Assembly: GCF_026017845.1 (NCBI RefSeq)
Contig: NZ_CP100416.1
Span: forward strand, 8,638,727-8,678,191
Source of the DNA: Amycolatopsis mediterranei
Lineage (GTDB): Bacteria > Actinomycetota > Actinomycetes > Mycobacteriales > Pseudonocardiaceae
Length of the DNA stretch: 39,465 bases
Direction of reading: 5' to 3'
Shown here: one piece after another, positions 23,498 through 31,340 of the stretch
How positions within the stretch are numbered: position 1 is the first letter of the stretch
Layout of the letters: each line of letters starts with the position of its first letter
Notes under the pieces: model-generated
Seen by the model: the letters and a program-made list of their open reading frames with translations, nothing else
Told to the model about the DNA's origin: nothing
The model's database searches: none
Position numbers and translations under genes: made by a program

Positions 23498-24712
23498 TTG
23501 AGCGTAGACACCGAAGTCCCGGCCCGGACCGGCAACCGGGTCGCGGCGATCCTCGTCTCGCTCGCGCTCGCGGGCAACAACGCGGCCAGTTACGTGCTGA
23601 GCCTGGCGGCCGCGCGGATCCTCGCGCCCGGCGCGTTCGGCGAGCTGAGCTCGCTGCTGGCGGTGCTGGTGATCGGCGTCGTCCCGGCGATGGGCCTGCA
23701 GACGGTGGTGGCACTGCGGGTGGCGCGCTCGCCGTCGCTGTCCCAGGGTTCGCTGTTCGCGCTCGGCCTGGTGACGAGCGCGATCGTCGCGACGACGGCG
23801 TTGACGCTGAGCCCGTTGCTGGTGCTCCTGCTGCACCTGGGATCGCTGGCCCCGGCGCTGCTGGTGACGGCGGCGCTCGGGCCGTTGACGCTGCTGGGGG
23901 TGTTCCACGGTCTCCTGCAGGGCAGCCACCGGTTCGCCGTGCTTTCCGGCCTGATCGCGCTGGAGGGGGTGGGCAAGGTCGGCGGATCGCTGGCCGGGCT
24001 GGTGATTTCGGGGTCCCCGACCGGGGCGCTGGCCGGGACGGCGATCGGTTCGCTGGCGGTGGTCGTCGCGGGCTGGCAGATCTGCGGCCGCCCGCGTCCC
24101 CGCTGGGCCGACCGCCACGGCGGCGAGGTGCTGCACACGGCGCAGGCGATGCTGGCGCTGGTGCTGCTGGTGAACCTGGACCTGGTGCTGGCCCGCCACA
24201 CGCTGCCGTCTTCGCAGGCGGGTGAGTACGCGCTGGGGGCGATCGTCACGAAGATCGCGTACTGGCTGCCGCAGGCGGTGGGGGTGCTGGTCCTGCCGCG
24301 GTTCGCCGTCTCCGACCGCCGCCGCCGGGTGCTGCCGGTGGCGCTGGCCGTGTGCGGCTGCCTGGACGCTCTGGTGTTGCTGGTTTCGCTGGTGCTGGGG
24401 CCTTCGCTGCTCGCGGTGATCGGCGGCGCCAAGTACACGGGGAGCACGATGCCGGTGTGGCCGTTCGCGCTGGCGGGCTCGATGCTGGCGCTGGTCCAGA
24501 TCCTGCTGTACGCCCGCTTGGCGGACGGCGACCGCCGCGTGACGGTGCTGATGTGGTCGGCGGTCGGCGTGGAGGCACTGCTGATCACGACGTGGCTGCA
24601 CGGTTCACCCACCCAGGTGGTCACGGCGGCGGCGTGCACCGCCGGCGCGTTGGCCGCGGCCGGCGCCCTCCTGGAGCTCCGGCCCCGACGCAGTGAATCC
24701 CCACCGCAATGA
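23498..24712 (+). CDS. MATE/MOP-superfamily flippase-like membrane protein
   Basis: This 404-residue protein has about 12 membrane spans and little else, the pattern of the polysaccharide flippase (Wzx/MurJ-like) superfamily. Early it reads AGNNAASYVLSLAAARILAP and GAFGELSSLLAVLVIG, typical of this group, in which a Gly-Glu-Phe/Leu motif is common. Its likely job is moving a lipid-linked sugar intermediate across the membrane for cell-wall glycan assembly. That role is inferred from topology and neighbours only. A TTG at 23498 is the start, with GGGAG eight bases upstream. The stop codon lies inside the first arm of the hairpin repeat at 24710. Confidence 0.8.
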   Translation: MSVDTEVPARTGNRVAAILVSLALAGNNAASYVLSLAAARILAPGAFGELSSLLAVLVIGVVPAMGLQTVVALRVARSPSLSQGSLFALGLVTSAIVATTALTLSPLLVLLLHLGSLAPALLVTAALGPLTLLGVFHGLLQGSHRFAVLSGLIALEGVGKVGGSLAGLVISGSPTGALAGTAIGSLAVVVAGWQICGRPRPRWADRHGGEVLHTAQAMLALVLLVNLDLVLARHTLPSSQAGEYALGAIVTKIAYWLPQAVGVLVLPRFAVSDRRRRVLPVALAVCGCLDALVLLVSLVLGPSLLAVIGGAKYTGSTMPVWPFALAGSMLALVQILLYARLADGDRRVTVLMWSAVGVEALLITTWLHGSPTQVVTAAACTAGALAAAGALLELRPRRSESPPQ

Positions 24713-24754
24713 ATGACTCATTCCTGGCGTCGGACGCCAGGAATGAGTCATTCA
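24710..24754. repeat. 45-bp hairpin element, copy 2 (REP-like terminator)
   Basis: This is identical in sequence to the element at 20457-20501: 22-base arms at 24710-24731 and 24733-24754 with one base between. It overlaps the stop codon of the flippase-like gene and ends 28 bases before the stop of aftD on the other strand. A partial copy of its edge, GCAGTGAATCC, lies just upstream at about 24691. Confidence 0.9.
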
Positions 24755-24782
24755 CTGCATGCGTGCCGGGAGGACCGGCGGG

Positions 24783-27700
24783 TCAGGGGGTGGGCTCGGT
24801 GGGGTTTTCCTTGCGGACGAACCAGTCCACGCACGTGGCCACCATCGCCGCCGCGGCCAGCAACAACGCTGCCTGGGTCACCGGGCCGTACGCCCAGTCC
24901 TGGCCGTGGCCCAGGACGCGGCCCGTCACCGATACGCCCGCCGCCACCGCCATGCCGCCGAAGGCCAGGAACCTCGGTGCGCGCTCCGAGAACTGGCGGG
25001 CCAGCAGGCACGCGATCAGCAGCACCACCGGCAGCATCCCGCCCAGCGCGACCAGCAGCCCGATCAGCACCACCGGTGTCCAAGCGCCGCCCGCCGAGAT
25101 CGTGAACCGGCGACGGCGCGCCGGCCACGCCACGCCCACCAGCAGCGCCAGCACCGCCGCCGCGCCGACCAGCAGGCTCAGCCGGTAGTGCGCGTCCGGG
25201 GTGAACGACAGCGACACCACCCCGCCCCCGCCCGCCGGGACGATCCACGCCTGCTGCCAGCCGTCCACGCGGGTGCGGGTCAGCTGCTGACCGTCCAAAG
25301 TGGCCGTCCAGCCCGCGTTGGCGTTCTCCGGGACCGCCAGCACCGCCTCCGCGCCCGGCCCCACCGTCACCGACCGCGACGCCGCGTCCCAGCTGCCCAC
25401 CTGGACCGCGCGGTGCACCGGCGGCGCAACCGTCGCGGACGGGCGCAGCCACAGGTCCTGGACCACGAACGACTCCGACCGGTCCGTCCGCAGCTCGTGC
25501 CCGCCCGCCGGCAGCGCGATGCCGCCCTCCGAATCCCGGCACATCCCCAGGGACAGGGGCCGGTGCGCGGTGATGTCGGACAGCTTGCCCTGCACCGACG
25601 TCCGGTAGTCGAGCCCGTCGAGGTGGACGTTCGGGCCCGAGCCGCACGGCACCGTGAACGCCGGGTCCGGCGCCGGGAGCAGGCCGTCGCTCCCGGACAG
25701 CGCCAGGCTGCCGATGCCCACCACCGCGCGCGCCGCGGGATCGTCGTCGTCGCCCGGCAGCGTGATCTGCAGCTGGTCGGTGTCCAGGGGCTCGAAGGAC
25801 GCGGACCCGCCCGCGTCGAGCTGCACCGAGCGCGTCCCCGTCCGGCCGGTCAGCTCCACCTGCCGCGGCGCCCGGGCCCCGCTCGACGGCGAAACCTCGA
25901 TGTGCAGCCCCGAAATCCGCTTCGGCGACGTCCACCCGAGCGTCAGCGCCGGCCGCAGATCGGTGATGTCCGGGCGCCACGTCGTGCCCGGATCGCCGTC
26001 CACGGCCGCGAACCCGGCGGCCGCCGGGTCGCCGGCCAGCTGGGACGTCGACGCCACGGTCACACCGGGCAGCGACACCGGGTTGCGCCCGCCGCCCGCC
26101 GGCAGCACGGTGCCGCCGACCAGGTACGTCTGCTCGGCCGGGGTGCTGAACAACCGCCGGATCCCGTCGGGTTCCTCGCCGTCACGGGCCGCGGCGGCGG
26201 TGCACTGCACGGCGGCACCCAGCGGCAGGCACGCGTACCGGGGCTGCTGGCCGCGCGTGAACGCGAACCCGGGTGCCGGCCCGGTCGGCAGGTCCGCGGG
26301 CACTTCCAGGGCGCGCTGCGGCTCGGTGTCCGGGATCTTCAGCTCCGCGATACCGACGTTCCCGTCCTGCCGCCCGACCACCAGCGACAGCAGCGTGATC
26401 CGCACCGTGCGGGTGACGCCGCCGGCGACGGAGTACTCGTGCGGCCCGGCGCCGCGGATCACCGGCTGCTCGACCGAGCCGTTGTCGGTCGTGATCCGGA
26501 TCCGGGTGGCCGGCCAGCCCACCCGCAGGTCGTCGACCATCTGCAGCTCGACCGAGTTCACCAGCCGCGGGGTGTCCAGCTCCACCTCGAGCCACTGGCC
26601 GATCGGCCCGGTGAACGACGACGAGTGCCACGCGGTGCGCGGATCGCCGTCGATCGCGGCGAACGGCTGGTGCGACGGATCGGACCCGCCGAAGGCGTCG
26701 GCGAACGACGCCGCCGTCGACGCCGTCACCGAGCGGATCCCCCGGTAGGCGGCCACGGTCTGGTGCTCCTGGCCCGGGAACGGCAGCAGGTCGCCCGCCG
26801 CGCGCTGCTGGCGGTAGGCCTCGCCGGCGGTCAGGGTCTGGCTGAGGTTGTCGCGGACGCCGCCGACGTTCCGCTCGGCCCGGCGCAGGCCGTCGGTCAC
26901 CAGCCGCGGGCCGCCGGGCGAGCCGCCGTCGCCGGTGAGCACGGTGGGCGTCGCCGGGTCGAGCTGACCCGAGTCCATCAGGGGCAGCAGGTTCTCCGGA
27001 CCCCCGCTCACGGTGGGGACGTCCGTGGTGGACGTCGCGGTGGCCAGCGGCACCGGCTTCCGCACTTCGTAGACCTCGAGCGGGCCGAACTCCGCGGCCT
27101 TGACGATGTCCGGCGACCCGGCCAGCCCGGCGCGCAGCGTCGCGATGGGCGGCGCGGTGTTCCGTTCCCGGTCGATGTCGTTGCGCAGCAGCAGGAACCG
27201 GTACCCGGACCGGGCGAGCAGCGCGGCCAGCCCGGGGTCGCCGCGGCCGTCGGCGAGCGCCGCGTCCACGGAGTCCATCAGCCGCGTGTTCCCTTCCGAG
27301 CCCAGCGGCACCTGGTTGCGGACCGCCCACGGGCTCCGCGCGATCGCCTGCGCGGGCTCGTCGACGGTGCGGCCCCAGTCGTACTCGCCGAAGCCGGTGG
27401 CCGGCAGCAGCAGCGTCCGCGCGTTCGGATCGGCCTTGCCGACGTAGGCGAAAGCGTCGTACCAGTAGCCGGGCACCGCGTCCCAGCCCGGGCCGGACCG
27501 CAGGTTCAGCAGCCACGCCGGTGCCGCCATCACCAGCACCAGCAGCAGGCCCAGCGCCGGGCGCAGGAACCGGCGCGCGGACGTCACCCGGGCCGGGCTC
27601 GCGATGCCGTGCGCGAACGCCAGCATCAGCGGCAGCCGCAGCACCGGCTCGAACTTGTGCACGTTGCGCAGCGGCGCGAGCGGCCCGTCGAGCAGGTGCC

Positions 27701-28793
27701 GGACCTGTTCGGCCAGCGGGCTGTCGAGCGAGCCGACGTAGCCGATGGTCAGCAGGGTCAGCCCGGTCACCACGCCGAGCACGAGGAACCGCCGCTCCGG
27801 CAGGCCGCGCCGGGTCAGCCCGAACAGGCCGACGCCGGCGACGAGCCCGGTCGCGAGCATCAGCACCGGGTTGTCGATCAGCGACCAGCCACCCGGCCAC
27901 CACGGCGTGCCCTGCACGACGTAGGCGACCCACTGGTTGGTCCCGCGCAGCACCTCGAACAGCGACATCGGCGCGGTCGTGTTCGTCGCGGACTCGATGT
28001 AGTCCAGGAACGGCAGGCTGTATTCGCCGAGCAGCAGCAGCGGCAGGATCCACCACAGCGTCGCACCGATCACGAAGACGAACCACCACAACACGAGCTC
28101 GACGTGCGCCCGCGTCCAGCGGCGGGTCAGCAGCCACAGTCCCGGCAGGACGAGCGCCATCACGACCATCGCGCCGTTGACGCCGCCCATGCACAGCACG
28201 GCCAGCGCGGACAGCCCGGCGGCTCGCCGCGGCGAGCCGATCGCCCCGGCCCGCACCAGCGGCACCAGCACCCAGGGCAGCAGCACCGCGGGCAGCATCT
28301 CCGCGGACAGACCGCCGATTTCGGTCAGCATGCGCGGCGCGAGCGCGTATCCGAGCGCGCCGATCAGCCGCGTGCGCTCGGTGCCGATCTTCATCGCCCG
28401 CGCCAGCAGCAGGGCGCCGCCGAACGCGGCCGACAGCAGGACCGCGCCCCACAGCCGTTGCGCGATCCACGCGGGCACGCCGGCGGCCTGGCACAGCGCG
28501 AAGAACGGGCCCATCGGGAACAGGTAGCCGTAGGCCTGGTTCTGCAGTTCCCCCGCGGTGGCCTGGGGGTTCCACAGGTGCAGGGCGCGCCCGAGGAAGG
28601 CGAGCGGGTCGACGGCGAGGTCCAGCTTGGTGTCGAACGTCGTCTTCCCCGGCATCTGCAGGAATGACAACGTGGTCAGGGCCAGCACGATCCAGGTGCT
28701 CGGACGGCGGAGGAACGCGCCCACCGAGAACTTCCGGCCGCGCTCCACGGGCGGAGCGTCGTCCCGGGTCCGTTCGCGGGTGCTGGTTACCAT
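24783..28793 (-). CDS. aftD: alpha-(1->3)-arabinofuranosyltransferase AftD-like
   Basis: This 1336-residue membrane glycosyltransferase (DUF3367) is predicted to add alpha-1,3-linked arabinofuranose from decaprenylphosphoryl arabinose during arabinogalactan and lipoarabinomannan assembly. The GT-C part, about residues 30-470, has some eleven membrane spans and an early outer loop reading FDTKLDLAVDPLAFLGRALH, where the acidic residues are typical of the active site. The outer part carries two discoidin/F5_F8-type carbohydrate-binding modules: one near 690-800 (FAAIDGDPRTAWHSSSFTG) and one near 915-1000 (FAAVDGDPGTTWRP). Membrane spans return near 1200-1330. Length fits AftD (about 1400 in mycobacteria). 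ATG 28793 is preferred over ATG 28826 because a -10 box TAGTAT lies seven bases before it, a leaderless arrangement. Confidence 0.9.
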   Translation of the reverse strand: MVTSTRERTRDDAPPVERGRKFSVGAFLRRPSTWIVLALTTLSFLQMPGKTTFDTKLDLAVDPLAFLGRALHLWNPQATAGELQNQAYGYLFPMGPFFALCQAAGVPAWIAQRLWGAVLLSAAFGGALLLARAMKIGTERTRLIGALGYALAPRMLTEIGGLSAEMLPAVLLPWVLVPLVRAGAIGSPRRAAGLSALAVLCMGGVNGAMVVMALVLPGLWLLTRRWTRAHVELVLWWFVFVIGATLWWILPLLLLGEYSLPFLDYIESATNTTAPMSLFEVLRGTNQWVAYVVQGTPWWPGGWSLIDNPVLMLATGLVAGVGLFGLTRRGLPERRFLVLGVVTGLTLLTIGYVGSLDSPLAEQVRHLLDGPLAPLRNVHKFEPVLRLPLMLAFAHGIASPARVTSARRFLRPALGLLLVLVMAAPAWLLNLRSGPGWDAVPGYWYDAFAYVGKADPNARTLLLPATGFGEYDWGRTVDEPAQAIARSPWAVRNQVPLGSEGNTRLMDSVDAALADGRGDPGLAALLARSGYRFLLLRNDIDRERNTAPPIATLRAGLAGSPDIVKAAEFGPLEVYEVRKPVPLATATSTTDVPTVSGGPENLLPLMDSGQLDPATPTVLTGDGGSPGGPRLVTDGLRRAERNVGGVRDNLSQTLTAGEAYRQQRAAGDLLPFPGQEHQTVAAYRGIRSVTASTAASFADAFGGSDPSHQPFAAIDGDPRTAWHSSSFTGPIGQWLEVELDTPRLVNSVELQMVDDLRVGWPATRIRITTDNGSVEQPVIRGAGPHEYSVAGGVTRTVRITLLSLVVGRQDGNVGIAELKIPDTEPQRALEVPADLPTGPAPGFAFTRGQQPRYACLPLGAAVQCTAAAARDGEEPDGIRRLFSTPAEQTYLVGGTVLPAGGGRNPVSLPGVTVASTSQLAGDPAAAGFAAVDGDPGTTWRPDITDLRPALTLGWTSPKRISGLHIEVSPSSGARAPRQVELTGRTGTRSVQLDAGGSASFEPLDTDQLQITLPGDDDDPAARAVVGIGSLALSGSDGLLPAPDPAFTVPCGSGPNVHLDGLDYRTSVQGKLSDITAHRPLSLGMCRDSEGGIALPAGGHELRTDRSESFVVQDLWLRPSATVAPPVHRAVQVGSWDAASRSVTVGPGAEAVLAVPENANAGWTATLDGQQLTRTRVDGWQQAWIVPAGGGGVVSLSFTPDAHYRLSLLVGAAAVLALLVGVAWPARRRRFTISAGGAWTPVVLIGLLVALGGMLPVVLLIACLLARQFSERAPRFLAFGGMAVAAGVSVTGRVLGHGQDWAYGPVTQAALLLAAAAMVATCVDWFVRKENPTEPTP

Positions 28794-28806
28794 CCGGTAG
28801 ATACTA
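28786..28806 (-). promoter_or_regulatory. aftD leaderless promoter overlapping a degenerate TACC-N4-GGTA site
   Basis: On the minus strand TAGTAT (28801-28806) is followed after seven bases by the ATG at 28793, as in leaderless actinobacterial genes. TACC (28788-28791) and GGTA (28796-28799) are four bases apart and match the core of the palindromes at 17350 and 23470. Bound protein here would block the transcription start. Confidence 0.45.
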
Positions 28807-28918
28807 AGCCGAAACCTGGCTACCATGTGCCGACGATTTTCCCCGGCCCCCGACTTCCCTGGGCAGGTGCGCCATCACTACCGAACTGAGCACGGAAGAT
28901 TTCGCCGACGCGTGGGCT

Positions 28919-29593
28919 TTGGCCGAGCCGGTCAAGGGCTGGATGACGCGCGCGCAGGGCGAGGCGCTGTGGCAGGCCGCGTGCCGCCTCGAAAAGGGTG
29001 ACGTCATCCTGGAAATCGGCAGCCACCAGGGCAGATCCACGATCATCCTCGGCGCCGCCGCCCGCACGGTCGGGGCCACGGTGATCGCCGTCGACCCCTT
29101 CGTGGACGGCCGGTTGTTCGGCGGATCGCCGACGCGCCAGCTCTTCGAGCGCAACATCCGGCGGGCCGGGCTCGACGACGTCGTCGAGCTCGTCGCCGGT
29201 TACAGCACGAAACTGCGCCCTGACTGGGATCGGGCCATACAGCTGCTTTACATCGACGGCAAGCACGACTACTGGACCTACACCGACGACCTGCGCTGGT
29301 CGGCGCACCTGCCGCCGGGGGCGGAAATCCTGGTCCACGACTGTTTTTCCTCCATCGGCGTCACGCTCGGCACGATCGCGAAAGTCCTCTTCGGACGGCG
29401 GTACCGCTATTTGGACCGCACCACGTCGCTGGCGCGGTTCCGGCTGGCGCCACCGTCCACGGCAGACCGCCTGCGCCTGCTGGCGCAGCTGCCGTGGTTC
29501 GCGCGCAACGTCGGGATCAAGGTGCTGCTGCGGCTGCGGTTGTGGCCGCTGGCCCGGCTGGCCGGGCACGACAGCCCGTACGACCCTTACTGA
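28919..29593 (+). CDS. class I SAM-dependent methyltransferase (start uncertain)
   Basis: The product, at least 224 residues long, has the SAM-binding loop VILEIGSHQGRSTIILGAAA, acidic strand-2 end VIAVDPF, and LLYIDGKHDYWTYTDDLRW followed by ILVHDCFSSIGV, which fit the Methyltransf_24 type found near polysaccharide genes. The TTG at 28919 is the only standard start, but the frame stays protein-like for 15 more codons upstream, to a possible non-standard ATC at 28874 (reads TTELSTEDFADAWALAEPVK), which has CAGG seven bases before it. I give the conservative start. It is divergent from aftD and its stop overlaps the GT-C-like gene by seven bases. The acceptor is unknown; an envelope glycan is likely. 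Confidence 0.75.
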   Translation: MAEPVKGWMTRAQGEALWQAACRLEKGDVILEIGSHQGRSTIILGAAARTVGATVIAVDPFVDGRLFGGSPTRQLFERNIRRAGLDDVVELVAGYSTKLRPDWDRAIQLLYIDGKHDYWTYTDDLRWSAHLPPGAEILVHDCFSSIGVTLGTIAKVLFGRRYRYLDRTTSLARFRLAPPSTADRLRLLAQLPWFARNVGIKVLLRLRLWPLARLAGHDSPYDPY

Positions 29594-31332
29594 GTCACCG
29601 GCTTCCCGACCTCGATCCGCGGGACGCACACGGGTACGCCCGGGCTCGACAGCCGCACGCCGATGTGGTCGAACAGGCCGTCCACCGGCAGGTACAGCGA
29701 GTGCAGCCCGGGCTGGAACCACACCGGCGTCCGGTCGACCAGCCCTTCACCGCCGTCGGAGGTGTAGTAGTCGATCTTCAGCAGGTGCCGGCCGAGCAGC
29801 GGGGTGTCGAGCGGGACGCTCAGCGGTGTTTCGCCGACCGTGTACCCGCAGTCCGGCAGCGGCCCCGGCACGCCGCGGGACTCCGCGGCCACCCCGGTGA
29901 TCAGGTGGGGCGTGCCGGTCGCGTCGAGCAGGTGCATCCGGTTCGTCGGCTGGTCGAAGTGCGTACCGGGCACCAGGCCGACGACCCGGGACGCCTGCGA
30001 ATCCGCACCGAACCACTCGTGGACGACATCGGACGGCACGAAGTTGTCGTAGAAAACCAGATCCGGATCCTCCGCGACGGCCGCGCGCACATTGGCGAGG
30101 TATTGCCCGGAATGGTCGAACCGCATCGCCGGGGAAAGCCGGGAAAAACCGACCACCGAACTGGCGAGCAGAAGCACGCACACGATCAGCGCGATCGGCC
30201 GTTCACGCGTACCGCCGGATGGCCCCATCCCGTCCGGCGTCAGGAAAGCGAAAGCTCCGCACAGGGCGGCCGTGAACGCCAGCTCGGCGAGGTACCGCGG
30301 GTCGTCACCGGCGGCCGGGCCGACTTCGCGCAGCCGCGTCAGGGCCAGCAGCCCGACGTCCACCGCGAACAGCAGCCCGAGCAGCGCCCACGCCCGCCAG
30401 GCCCGGCGGCCACCCACGCGCACGCCGGCCACCAGCAGCGCCAGGGCCGCGACGAGCAGCAGGACCACGACCGCGAACGGCGAAGGCGCCCAGGTCGCGC
30501 CCGGGCCGGGCCCCGACCACGGCCCGCCGGCCAGCCCCGGCAGGAAGGTGTCGCCGAGCATCCGGCCGGTCAGGTCGGCGACGGTGCCGGCGGTCATCGG
30601 CGGACCGCCGGGGGTCACCTGGCTCGACGTCAGCGCGAGGTAGCCCGCGACGAACGCGAGCAGCAGCACCGCGTGTCCCGCCCAGTAGCGCCACCGGTCG
30701 CGGAAGGACTGTCCGAGCAGGACGGTCACCGCGGCCAGCAGCACCGGGACCACCGCGGCCTTCTCGTAGAACGCGAGCCCGAAGAGCGTCCAGGCGAACG
30801 TGCCGATCCACCAGCGGCCACCTTCGCGCAGGTAGCGGACGTGCCAGTACAAGGCGCCGGCGGCCGCCAGCACCACCGGGACGACCTGGGAACCGTAAGC
30901 CCACCACAGCGGCGGGACCAGCAGCAACGTCGAGGCCGTGAACACGGTGAACGGCACCAGGATCGCCCAGCGACGGCCGAAACAGCGCACCAGCAGGCAC
31001 CAGAACAGCACCGTCGCGACCGCCCGCATCAGCAGCAGCGGCGCCACCATGAGCGGGAAGTTCAGCGGCGCCCACCACGTCATCACGGCCGCGAGGAAGA
31101 ACCCGCCGGGCATCAGGTGCCCGTGGTAGTCCTGGAAGAGGTAGCCGAGGTCGAACGGCCCGGCGAAGGCGGCCCGGTAGGTCATGACGAAGTCGTCCTG
31201 GGCGAAGTTCCCGTGCAGCGCCGCCCACGTGTGCAGCGCGAACGGCACGACCCCGGCGACGAACGCCGCCAGGACCAGCGCGGACGGTCTTCGCGCCACC
31301 CGGGGCGCGGGCTTTTCGATCTGCACCAACAC
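29587..31332 (-). CDS. polytopic GT-C-like membrane protein
   Basis: This protein of about 581 residues has some ten membrane spans in its first two thirds and a soluble C-terminal third. Its first outer loop reads HGNFAQDDFVMTYRAAFAG, with the Asp-Asp pair typical of GT-C sugar transferases using polyprenyl donors, followed by YHGHLMPGGFF. The outer C-terminus has VFYDNFVPSDVVHEWFGAD and a beta-rich end resembling a carbohydrate-binding fold. Donor and acceptor are unknown. GTG 31332 is used because GAGGA lies six bases before it and the stop of the VWA gene lies eight bases upstream, so the two are one transcript. A much longer frame upstream is noncoding. Confidence 0.75.
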   Translation of the reverse strand: MLVQIEKPAPRVARRPSALVLAAFVAGVVPFALHTWAALHGNFAQDDFVMTYRAAFAGPFDLGYLFQDYHGHLMPGGFFLAAVMTWWAPLNFPLMVAPLLLMRAVATVLFWCLLVRCFGRRWAILVPFTVFTASTLLLVPPLWWAYGSQVVPVVLAAAGALYWHVRYLREGGRWWIGTFAWTLFGLAFYEKAAVVPVLLAAVTVLLGQSFRDRWRYWAGHAVLLLAFVAGYLALTSSQVTPGGPPMTAGTVADLTGRMLGDTFLPGLAGGPWSGPGPGATWAPSPFAVVVLLLVAALALLVAGVRVGGRRAWRAWALLGLLFAVDVGLLALTRLREVGPAAGDDPRYLAELAFTAALCGAFAFLTPDGMGPSGGTRERPIALIVCVLLLASSVVGFSRLSPAMRFDHSGQYLANVRAAVAEDPDLVFYDNFVPSDVVHEWFGADSQASRVVGLVPGTHFDQPTNRMHLLDATGTPHLITGVAAESRGVPGPLPDCGYTVGETPLSVPLDTPLLGRHLLKIDYYTSDGGEGLVDRTPVWFQPGLHSLYLPVDGLFDHIGVRLSSPGVPVCVPRIEVGKPVTQ

Positions 31333-31340
31333 GGGCGTCC

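Noticed and set aside
24759..28667. A 1302-codon open frame opposite aftD
   Set aside because: Very long antisense frame in GC-rich DNA, rich in Arg, His, Gln and Ala without recognisable domains; aftD on the other strand has full family features.
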